A DNA stretch of 64,000 nucleotides from contig OX392532.1 in assembly GCA_947623455.1 (NCBI GenBank), positions 3,782,001 through 3,846,000 on the forward strand, in the 5' to 3' direction. Of this stretch, positions 12,379 through 24,600 are shown in pieces. Numbering within the stretch: the stretch's first letter is position 1; each line of letters opens with the position of its first letter. The stretch comes from Mimachlamys varia (Eukaryota > Mollusca > Bivalvia > Pectinida > Pectinidae). Under the pieces are notes generated by a model. It was not told the origin of the DNA and ran no database searches. It saw only the letters and a list, made by a program, of their open reading frames with translations. The translations under genes were made by a program, and so were the position numbers.

Positions 12379-12683
12379 AAAGGAAAATGAAACCACTTCA
12401 ACAGAAAAACATCCAATGGTTGACAAGTCGGCTGCCCCCACCATCCCTCCTCTGCCCCCTCCTCCACCACCCCTCCAAGGAAGGGGGGCACACCAACACA
12501 TGTTTGACCAGTTGGACGAGATGACCAGAATGATACAAGACACAGAATCAATGCTTCTGGACGCCTCCCAGAAAGCCTTGTCAAAGCTTCCTAAGGTGCA
12601 CTCTTCACTCCTGGGGGACGTGACCATGTCTGTGCCGACCCTGGCCAAGGTCGTCAGGATCTTTACCAGCAGTACATTCACAG
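12379..12683 (+). CDS. NWD gene exon 1 (first recognised coding exon)
   Basis: The acceptor TATTTCAG ends at 12378. The first in-frame ATG of the exon is at 12416 (MVDKSAAPTIPP), giving a proline-rich start, a helical stretch (HMFDQLDEMTRMIQDTESML) and then the conserved VRIFTSSTFT. The donor is ACAG/GTAATA. An upstream exon joined at 12379 cannot be excluded, since the frame is open back through the acceptor. Confidence 0.85.
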
Positions 12684-15600
12684 GTAATAAACAAGGATTG
12701 TTAATTATGGCACAATGTTTAGCTGAAGAGGGCACTTGAGTTTCCCCGAAGATTACAATATAACTTTATTTCTTTAATAATTCTGTTTGCGTACACAAAA
12801 GCATTCAATGAACATTGGAAAAAACTGAGAACAATTTTCCATGTTTGGTGTGTATTACACCTGTTAATCTAAAAGAGGATAGGTGGGTTTCTGACAAGGA
12901 CACAAGCAAGGTACACAAGCAACCCCTAAATCTCCATTGATATTCACAAATTATGTGTTCACAATAATTTTTTATTTGCTGGGCAATCCATATGTATATC
13001 CAGACAAAATTGACTGTCACTCCCTACCATTGTAGTCCACTGTAGTCCATGGTCTTGGAACCAATATGGTTAACCATGTTTTGTTGAATGACATCATGGT
13101 TAAAAGTACATGGAAAGAAACCATGGTTAACCATGGTTAAAAGTACATGGCAAGAAACCATGGTTAACCATGGTTGAAATTGAGAAACATGGTGGACCAT
13201 GGTTAATATTGAGAAACATGGTGGACCATGGTTTAGATTGAAAAACATGGCCGACCGTGGTTAATATTCAGAGAAACATTGTCGACCGTGGTTAATATTG
13301 AGAAACATGGTCGACCATGGTTAAGATTGGGAAACATGGTGGACCATGGTAAGGATTAAGAAAATATATTAGAGGATACTGAAGCGTTAACAAACCATAA
13401 TCCAAACTAAAAATCAATTTAACTAGAGGCAAAATAGGAACAAAAAAGAGCTTTACATGGAGACCCTTGTACAAGTAAAAGAGAATAAGACCAGGTGTTC
13501 CGGAAGAGTAAGCGTTTTAACATGGTCGACCATGGTTAAGGAGAAACTTGATGGAGGATGGTTTAAAAGATTGAGAAACTTGAACAAATTAAATTTAATT
13601 TTAGTATATGGTATCACATATATGAGAAGGTTTGTGTATTTATGTTCCACCTATTATTTCGATGTTTCTAAGCCAGTACTGTTGGCTAACTTGTACACCA
13701 TTATTACAGACACCAAGTTTGAGAGGAATACGTGGATGAGTGAGGCGTACCCCCGCGTGAAGGCGTTCTGTCAGGACCAGGGGTACGAGTTCCAGGTGGT
13801 GGACATGAGGTGGGGAGTGCGAAATGAGGCTTCAGATGACCACAGTACCACTGATCTCTGTCTTAAGGAACTGGAAATGTGCCAGAAACTCTCCACCGGA
13901 CCAAATTTCGTAGTGAGTTATGTTTGCCTAAATGTTTGATGCTAAATTGACTTAATACGGAAAGTACATTTTGAAAAAAGAAATCATAAAGTTGAAATTG
14001 AGATTTAATAGAGCTGTGTCCCCCACCACCACCACCACCACCACCACCACCACCACCAATCGCATGATGTCTTTCTTTTCTTTCTGGGCATAATCTTATA
14101 CTTAATTGAGAAGTGAAATATTAATAATACAATCAATATATATACTTAAACTATTTCCAGACCCTGCTGTCTCACAAATATGGGTACCGTTCGCTTCCAA
14201 ATGTTATTGAAGCGGAGGAATTTGACACAATATTTACTGCTGTGAAATCTGACGAAGCCAAAAACCTATTGAAAAAGTAAGTATTGAAAAACATCACGGA
14301 GGATATAATTAAAGGCTGATATAAAGAATTCTGAAATTGTTGAATTTTTTGTGAGTAATTTGAATTTTGGACCTTATGCTACATATAATATGCATATTTT
14401 CTTGGGAGCGCTTACTTTTCACCTACCGCTCTGAGTTTTCACCAATCGTGCTGACTTTTCACCATGCAAAGAACTCTTACTTTTTCAGTGTGGTCGGTGA
14501 AAAGTCAACTTTTGTAGATCTTGCATAACATTTTATTTCTTTTTTGTTATACTCTTGTTCATTATCCCGCACACTGTAGTGTGGAACGTTTTTCTTTGTT
14601 TTTCTATTCCAGTATTTGTTACAATTGATTTCTGTACATGTATGCCAAACCTGTTTCTGGTTACATTATTATGCCATAACTTAAACCTTTAAATTGAACT
14701 GTGGGATAGAGTTACCTGTATACTTTGAAAGGATGCGTTATTGTTTTTAGCAAAACATGTTTATTTGGTCAATTACAGATCAACCAAAAAAGTAATGGAT
14801 ATATAGATTTGCACTTAATAACATTGATGAAATAAAGTTATTTTTATTTAGCCATATGGTTTAATTTTTATAGTTATAATGCCATTGTCTGGTATATGAC
14901 ATCTGTTAATTAATGATGATGTTTTGTCCTAGGTGGTACCAGAGTAATTATAATGATATGATGATGTTTTGTCCTAGGGGGGTACCAGAGTAATTATAAT
15001 GATATGATGATGTTTTGTCCTAGGGGGGTACCAGAGTAATTATAATGATATGATGATGTTTTGTCCTAGGTGGTACCAGAGTAATTATAATGATATGATG
15101 ATGTTTTGTCCTAGGTGGTACCAGAGTAATTATAATGATGTGATGATGTTTTGTCCTAGGTGGTACCAGAGTAATTATAATGATGTGATGATGTTTTGTC
15201 CTAGGTGGTACCAGAGTAATTATAATGATGTGATGATGTTTTGTCCTAGGTGGTACCAGAGTAATTATAATGATGTGATGATGTTTTGTCCTAGGGGGGT
15301 ACCATAGTAATTATAATGATGTGATGATGTTTTGTCCTAGGTGGTACCAGAGTAATTATAATGATGTGATGATGTTTTGTCCTAGGTGGTACCAGAGTAA
15401 TTATAATGATGTGATGATGTTTTGTCCTAGGTGGTATCAGAGAGACAGTAATGCTGTGCCCCCAGTGTACTTACTGTCCTCTATCAGCAAGCACCTTCCT
15501 GACTCTATCAGTCGAGACAAAGACATTAGTAAGAAGGCCAAACAGATCTGGTGGGACGAGAGTGATGTCATGCAGGATGCCCTAAAAACTGCCGCAGAGC

Positions 15601-18600
15601 TTGTCCTTGGGGAGGAAGAGACCAAGAAATATGTCATCTCTGGTAACAAAGAACAGTTTATGTATGGTATCAATGTATACAGGCAACCATATAGAAATGT
15701 TGTGTATAATCTTATTACATTTTAGGGTTTCCTGACATGTACAATGTATGGTAACACTTGTCACCTCGTAACCTGACAGTTGTCTCCCCTTTCTCGTGTT
15801 TTAGTTACTGAGAAGGAGATACAGATGGGGATGCTATCTGTGGATAAGACTGGTGTGGAGAGAGGCTGTGCATGGTTCAGGAGGGACATAACTGACATTG
15901 ATTCAGTAGAACCTAGCTATCAGTTGTCAAGATACATGGGTAAGGCAAGATACATGGGTAACACAAGATACATGGGTAAGGCAAGATACATGAGTAAGGC
16001 AAGATACATGGGTAAGGCAAGATACATGGGTAAGGCAAGATACATGGGTAACACAAGATACATGGGTAAGGCAAGATACATGAGTAAGGCAAGATACATG
16101 GGTAAGGCAAGATACATGGGTAAGGCAAGATACATGGGTAAGGCAAACAACGACATCCACTCGTTACATCTGAAGACACATTTGAACTCTCTAATTCAAA
16201 GGCTAGAATAGTCCATTATGAAACTTCAAATTCAGGGGTGGAAAAGTTAAGCTGAGAAGTTAATTATATGGTTTAATTCAACAATCTTTTACCAAGGTAT
16301 ATTGGTATAGGATATAACAACCACTAGCTACCAAGGTATATTGGTTTAGGGAAACAACCACTAGTTACCAAGGTATATTGGTGTAGGGAAACAGCCACTA
16401 GTTACCAAGGTATATTGGTATAGAGAAACAACCACTAGTTACCAAGGTATATTGGTATAGGGAAACAACCACTAGTTACCAAGGTATATTGGTATAGAGA
16501 AACAATCACTAGTAACCGAGGTGTATTGGTATAGAGAAACAAGCACTAGTAACCAAGGTATATTGGTATAGAGAAACAACCACTAGTAACCGAGGTGTAT
16601 TGGTATAGAGAAACAACCACTAGTGACCAAGGCATATTGGTATAGAGAAACAACCACTAGTAACCGAGGTGTATTGGTATAGAGAAACAACCACTAGTGA
16701 CCAAGGCATATTGGTATAGAGAAACAACCACTAGTTACCAAGGTATATTGGTGTAGAGAAACAACCACTAGTAACCAAGGTATATTGGTATAGGGAAACA
16801 ACCACTAGTTACCAAGGTATATTAGTGTAGAGAAACAATCACTAGTTACCAAGGTATATTGATATATAGTAACAACCACTAGTTACCAAGGTATATTGGT
16901 ATAGGGAAACAGGCACTAGTTACTAAGGTATATTGGTATAGAGAAACAGCCATAGTTACCAAGGTTTATTGGTATAGAGAAATAACCACTTGTTACCATG
17001 GTATATTGGTATAGAGAAACAACCACTAGTTACCAAGGTATATTGGTATATAGTAACAAGCACTAATTACCGAGGTATATTGGTATAGAGAAACAACCAC
17101 TAGTTACCAAGGTATATTGGTATAGAGAAACAACCACTAGTTACCAAGGTATATTGGTATAGAGAAACAGCCACTAGTTACCAAGGTATATTGGTATAGA
17201 GAAACAACCACTAGTAACCGAGGTGTATTGGTATAGAGAAACAACCACTAGTGACCAAGGCATATTGGTATAGAGAAACAACCACTAGTTACCAAGGTAT
17301 ATTGGTATAGGGAAACAAGCACTAGTTACCAAGGTATATTGGTATATAGTAACAACCACTAGTTACCAAGGTATATTGGTATAGAGAAACAACCACTAGT
17401 TACCAAGGTATATTGGTATAGGATAACAACCACTAGCTACCAAGGTATATTGGTATAGAGAAACAACCACTAGTTACCAGGGTATATTGGTATAGAGAAA
17501 CAACCACTAGTTACCAAGGTATATTGGTGTAGGGAAACAACCACTAGTTACCAAGGTATATTGATATAGAGAAACAACCACTAGTTACCAAGGTATATTG
17601 GTATAGAGAAACAACCACTAGTAACCGAGGTGTATTGGTATAGAGAAACAACCACTATTGACCAAGGCATATTGGTATAGAGAAACAACCACTAGTTACC
17701 AAGGTATATTGGTATAGGGAAACAAGCACTAGTTACCAAAGTATATTGGTATATAGTAACAACCACTAGTTACCAAGGTATATTGATATAGAGAAACAAC
17801 CACTAGTTACCAAGGTATATTGGTATACAGAAACAACCACTAGTTACCAAGGTATATTGGTATAGGTAAACAGGCACTAGTTACTAAGGTATATTGGTAT
17901 CTATAGAGAAACAGCCATAGTTACCAAGGTATATTGGTATAGAGAAACAAGCACTAGTTACCAAGGTATATTGGTATAGAGAAACAACCACTAGTTACCA
18001 AGGTATATTGGTATAGAGAAACAACCACTAGTTACCAAGGTATACTGGTATAGAGAAACAACCACTAGTTACCAAGGTATATTGGTATAGAGAAACAACC
18101 ACTAGTTACCAAGGTATATTGGTAGAGAGAAACAACCACTTGTTACCAAGGTATATTGGTAAAGAGAAACAGCCACTACATGTAGTTACCAAGGTATATT
18201 GGTATAGAGAAACAATCACTAGTTACCAAGGTTTATAAATATAGGGAAGTTATATTGGTATAGAGAAACAACCACTAGTTACCAAGGTATATTGGTATAG
18301 GGAAACAACCACTAGTTACCAAGTTATATTGGTATAGAGAAACAACCACTAGTTACCAAGGTGTATTGGTATAGAGAAACAACCACTAGTGACCAAGGCA
18401 TATTGGTATAGAGAAACAACCACTAGTTACCAAGGTATATTGGTAGAGAGAAACAACCACTAGTGACCAAGGCATATTGGTATAGAGAAACAACCACTAG
18501 TTACCAAGGTATATTGGTATAGAGAAACAACCACTAGTTACCAAGGTTTATTAGTATAGGGAACAACCACTAGTTACCAAGGTATATTGGTATAGAGAAA

Positions 18601-21600
18601 CAACCACTATCAGTTACAAAGTTTGGTAATTAAGTAAAGAGAACACATTTAGGTGTTCAAACAGCTACCTTGTCAGGGTTGCCAACCTTTCATGAGCCCA
18701 TGTGAGAGATTTGCCTCAGCTTTTTGTCATCCAATAGGTGAGACTCTTTACAGGCCTAATGGCAGAAGGTTGTGTCATGTGTTGAGATGATAATAACCTT
18801 TGTATCAAACAAATCCAGACATTCTTTGAATAGTGTAAGATATGATTGAACAAGGTTATCCAGTATGTATGGGCAAGGTAATGGCTAAATGTCTTACAGG
18901 TATGTGTGAATATAGGAGAACAAGGACTTTGCTGACATAAAAGATGCATTTATGCATTAATTTCTATAGAATTCAATGAAGCCAAGCTAAATGTACCACC
19001 TGTCAGTGAAATATTGTACAGTTATGTAGGAGTAAGCATTCTGTGTATGGGGAAACAACAGGAAAATGATGTTGTGATTTGTACAAAGATATAGATACAG
19101 TATGTGTTTAATACTGTGTAACCTGTCTAAACCAGAGATCATGGAAACCAAACCTTTTGATATTCCCATTTGTTTAGAATGTTTGGGCAATGAGGAGACA
19201 GTGAAGCTGGCACAAGGCCTGCTGACAGATCTGAAGGATAAGAAGATGCTGCAACACTTACCAAGTGACAATCTCCTTACCTACTCAGTACCCTGGACAG
19301 ACAAAGGTCAGTATCCTGGATGGATAAAGGTCAGTACCCTGGACAGACAGAGGTCAGTACCCTGGACAGACAAAGGTCAGTACCCTGGACAGACAAAGGT
19401 CAGTATCCTGGACAGACAAAGGTCAGTACCGTGGACAAAGGTCAGTACCCTGGACAGACAAAGGTCAGTATCCTGGACAGGTCAGTATCCTGGACAGACA
19501 AAGGTCAGTACCCTGGACAGACACAGGTCAGTACCCTGGACAGACAAAGGTCAGTACACTGGACAGACAAAAGTCAGTACCCTGGACAGACACAGGTCAG
19601 TACCCTGGACAGACAAAGGTCAGTACCGTGGACAGATAAAGGTCAGTACCCTGGACAGACACAGGCCAGTATCCTGGACAGACACAGGTCAGTACCCTGG
19701 ACAGATAAAGGTCAGTACCGTGGACAGATAAAGGTCAGTACCCTGGACAGACAAAGGTCAGTATCCTGGACGGACAAATGTCAGTACCCTGAACAGACAA
19801 ACGTCAGAACCCTTGATATATAGAGATCAGTACCCTGGACAAAGGTCAGTATCCTGTACAAAGGTCAGTACCCTGTACAAAGGTCAGTACCCTGTACAAA
19901 GGTCAGTACCCTGTACAAAGGTCAGTACCCTGTACAAAGGTCAGTATCCTGTACAAAGGTCAGTATCCTGGACAAAGGTCAGTATCCTGTACAAAGGTCA
20001 GTACCCTGTACAAAGGTCAGTACCCTGTACAAAGGTCAGTACCTTGGACAGATAAAGGTCAATACCCTGGACAGACACAGGTCAGTTCTAGAAGCTTAAG
20101 TTTAATGATGACCATGAGTCGATTATGTTGCTCTTGCAAAGTTAAATTCTGAATGAAAGAAAAACACTTTAAGGAGGCTCGACCCTTTCGCAATTAACCG
20201 CTAGATTTCGTTAAAACTTTGATATGTTGACTATGCTACCAAGTAGAGATGATTTTGTGAAAATCTAAGCATTCCTATGACTTGTTTCATTTTTGGTAAA
20301 AAACACAAAAAAATGATTTTTCTTAAAATTTAATGTTTTTTCTTTTTTTTTTTCTTGTGAATGTTGTTGAAAATCACAAACATACAATAAAATAAAAAAA
20401 GAAATCAATAGCTATCTCAAAAATATTTTATTTGTGGAAAAATGGACAAAGCGATTGTTACAAAGTGTGTTATTTTTATAACTAGCAGACAAATTTCAGT
20501 ATTCACAGTCAAATTATTTACATACCACATAGTTACATAAAGAACAAGCAAAAAATTGAATCAAATATCACAGACAAGCTTTTTATGCTACTTATTGAAA
20601 ACTAAATGTAAAACTGTGTCTAGGGTAGGTTGTCTCCCTTGATGCTATTAGGAAGTTTTTATAGTGGGTAGTATTTTTACATAACATACATACTGTGAAT
20701 ACGTACAAGCCTAAATCATTTTAGAACATAACATATACCGTCGTTCTGTGTTATATTTCAACAACATAATAGTGCATATATAATGACACCAGGCACTTTC
20801 TGCCAACATGGATAATTCTACCACTCGCCGACTCTCTCCAGTTCGAGAAAACATGGCCAGTTGTACCGGTACTATATAGGCCTACCTTCCGATTCTATTT
20901 CTATACTGTTGCCGTCGCTGTCAGTGTCCGACCATGTGTCGATATAATGTACATCTATTTTTGTTGTTGTTTTGCAATAGGAGTGGTCGTGACAATACTT
21001 TATTTGCTCGTAATCTTGAGTTGAAGACTTGAACCGTTCTCTCTCATCTCGCCATTGTTGACATCGCGACATATGACGGTGTAGAATGAATTTGATACCC
21101 CGTTATCAAATACCAGGTACACAAATAGGAAGCTACGTCACCACAAAACGAGAATCAAAACTTGTGTATTACGTAGGGTCGAGCGTCCTTAAGTCACAAT
21201 TACATTTTTATTGTATAATTTCAATGTGTTATTTTCATACGTCTCGTATTCTTGTTTTGCAAATTTAGGTATAAATCCTGATCTATTGGAACACCAGAAA
21301 TACTTGAAAGAAATGTCTGAGGACTTCGTTAGGAAAATGCTAGACATGATAACAAAGGGGATAGAGCAGCGGTCTACCACAGACAGTAGTGATCCCCTGG
21401 AGGCCGAGTGTCTACAACACATACGCTTCTGTCAGCAGAAGTGTGAAAACTTCCACGGAAGGGAAGCCACTCTTCAGGTACTCTAATATGGGAATGTTAA
21501 CTCAGACAAACTTTTTTCCTAATTTCCCTAAATCTGTATTATTCATATTCGTCAAAGAAAACAATTATTCACATCTAATTACTGATCCTCGATATCCAGG

Positions 21601-24600
21601 GTTTATACGCTCACCTATGCTCTCTCCACCCCTGGAATATATCATGGCAAAACTGAAGGCTAGCTCAGGTAAAAAAACCTGACCAATCGCTAGCTTGCAT
21701 GCCTGTCCTTGGAAGATTACAAAGGAACCGCGACAGACTTCAAAGCCTGTCAATTTATACCGTTATGTGACCACGCAATTTTTTTGATCTATGTATACAT
21801 CAAGGGGTCTAACAAGTCTCCTTGCTTCAGAGTGGCACACACAGAGCCTTCAGTTTTGCCCTGACATATTCCAGGCGTGGAGAGATCATAGGTGATTGTA
21901 ACCCCTGGATATCGAGGATGCTTATTACTATAGTTAGAAGTTAAGTATATAAGTTTGTCTATGTTTATTACAAAGGGCAATAAGATGTGTTATCATAAAA
22001 CTATTATGACATATTATAAACATTTCCCAGCCTACATTTATTATAGAAATATCAACCAATTAAAGACATGATAGGTGGCTTAATTAATTGTGGAGTGAAA
22101 ATCACACAGGGGTTCTTTGTATTGCTGTAAAATTACCATGATTTCTATCAAAGAGTGCATGTGTACTAATTTAGATGTGGGATGTGTTAAAGGTATTAGG
22201 ACTAGATAGTTTGTGACACACATATTTTATCAAAATATTTCTTTTTGTTTAAAAGTGGCACACAATACATGTATCTCAGTTTTATTTCTGATTAAATCAC
22301 CATTTGAGGTTAATTAACTATAAACCACCAGATTGATTGGAATTTTATTGAAATAAACTTTTTTCATGCATGTAATGGAATGTAGATAAAACACAAATTT
22401 TGATATAAAAGTATATGACCTATTAAGTGACATGTTCATGTTATAATAAATGTGACTGTAGTATTGTAATTTGAGAACTAAATTTAGGAACTAAAAAGTA
22501 ATATTTTCCATCGATACAAGTCATTTGATATCAAGATACAGATTCAATGTATCCACAGAAACTCATTTCAGGAGATCAAGACATACCTGACCAATCCCAA
22601 CAAGAGTCCGCTGGTCGTACATGGTCAGTCAGGATGTGGCAAGACCTCAATCCTTGCCAAGGTGGCCACCCTCGTACCAAGTTCCTACGAAAACACCCCG
22701 TTCAAACCTGCTGTGATCGCCAGGTATATTCATTATGTTTCTTCTCTAGTGTCTGTCACAGTGACAAATTAAATCCATCAAAATCAGAAATGACTATGCA
22801 TCTATAATTTGTCACCTTGGAAAGAATTTTAGTGTTTTATTACCTACCTGGCTAGCTGTGGAGATTTCCCTTTATCATACTCAGTATCATGTTAAACTAT
22901 TAAACCAGAGGTCTTATGCTGTTTTTCTAGCAGTCACAGAACAAAATATTTACTTAGCCCTGCAACAAATAAAGTGAAAAATAATATAATAAATCAATAA
23001 ATAAGGATAAAAACGTGAATTTTGAATATATTTTTTTTTCACAGATTTATTGGGACAACACCTGATAGCTCCAACATAATCAGCCTTTTAACGAGCATTC
23101 TCCGTCAGATCTATACCCTCCACGACACACAGAGAGAAATCCCTGAGGTAAGTCAGATCTATACCCTCCACTACATACAGAGAGAAATCCCTGAGGTAAG
23201 TCAGATCTATACCCTCCACTACATACAGAGAGAAATCCCTGAGGTAAGTCAGATCTATACCCTCCACGACACACAGAGAGAAATCCCTGAGGTAAGTCAG
23301 ATCTATACCCTCCACGACACACAGAAAGAAATCCTTGAGGTAAGTCAGATCTATACCCTCCACGACACACAGAGAGAAATCCCTGAGGTAAGTCAGATAT
23401 ATACCCTCCACAACACACAGAAAGAAATCATCCCTGAGGTAAGTCAAACTTGTTACCAATAATTTATTCTTTGTAAAATTTCAGTGGGCTTCAAATCATA
23501 CATGTACTTAATGATTAAATATGTGCTCAAAAATGTTTTTATATTTGTCTTAGTGTTCTACATATTTAAGTGCAACAGTACTATAGTATAAGTATGAAAG
23601 ATCTTAGTCTGCCTGATTACAACACCTGTCAAAAGTTTCTCGCCAAAAAAAACCTCTTAACGTTGATGGAGTAACCTTAGGCCTGTAATGACCACAGTTT
23701 GTATGATTATTATAGTACATATACATCTGTGTTTAATATTGCTTATCTACAAGGTTATAGGAAAGTAAAGCTGATGTTTATAACTGATCATGAATCTACC
23801 AGATAATTGAAAACTGTACCAATATACATTCCTAAATAGATCGTCATACTTCTTTATTAATTAACACACTCACTTTCTACATTTATACATTCCTAAATAG
23901 ATCGTCATACTTCTTTATTAATTATCACACTCACTTTCTACATTTATACATTGCTTTTGGCACTCATGATATTAAAATTTTTACAGGACATCAAATTGTT
24001 GGTCAAGGATTTTAAATCTGCATTACGCTTCATGGTTAAAAGTGCCCGACCCCTGGTGATTATCCTGGACTCCCTTGACCAGCTTGATCCGGCCAACAAT
24101 GGCCGCAACCTGAACTGGCTTCCAGCTACTCTCCCGAACTCTGTGAAAATCATTGTATCTACTTTGGAGGACGATGTTTATGAATGTTTTCCTTCCCTTA
24201 AGGTATTGTTAGTTAATAAATGATCAATCTTAATATTAATATGATATTTATCAATTTTGAGACAAAATTTAATTAAAGGTTGTTTCTGAAACTTATTATA
24301 AAAGGATCAAACTTAATGATATTGTGAAAAGTAGCCTTTTTGTTGTTTTCTTATCTGAAATGAAATTTTAAGACATAACTGATAAAGATCTGACAGCATA
24401 CAATGAGTTTAGCACCTGTCTTAACCATCCTTAATCAATCTAAATGAATGAGTATGCAACATATCACTATATAAACCTGTGTGACCAGACCCCTTTATCT
24501 GGGAGACCAATTTTGTCATTTATAAAATCAATTTTCATGGAGAATTCATTGGTTCACATGAAGTTATAAGTTGTGTGTCATTATTAAGTACCATGAAAAG

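Noticed and set aside
12370..12735. Minus-strand ORF of 121 codons over exon 1
   Set aside because: Shadow of NWD exon 1; no domain, and the plus strand has conserved family sequence and splice sites.
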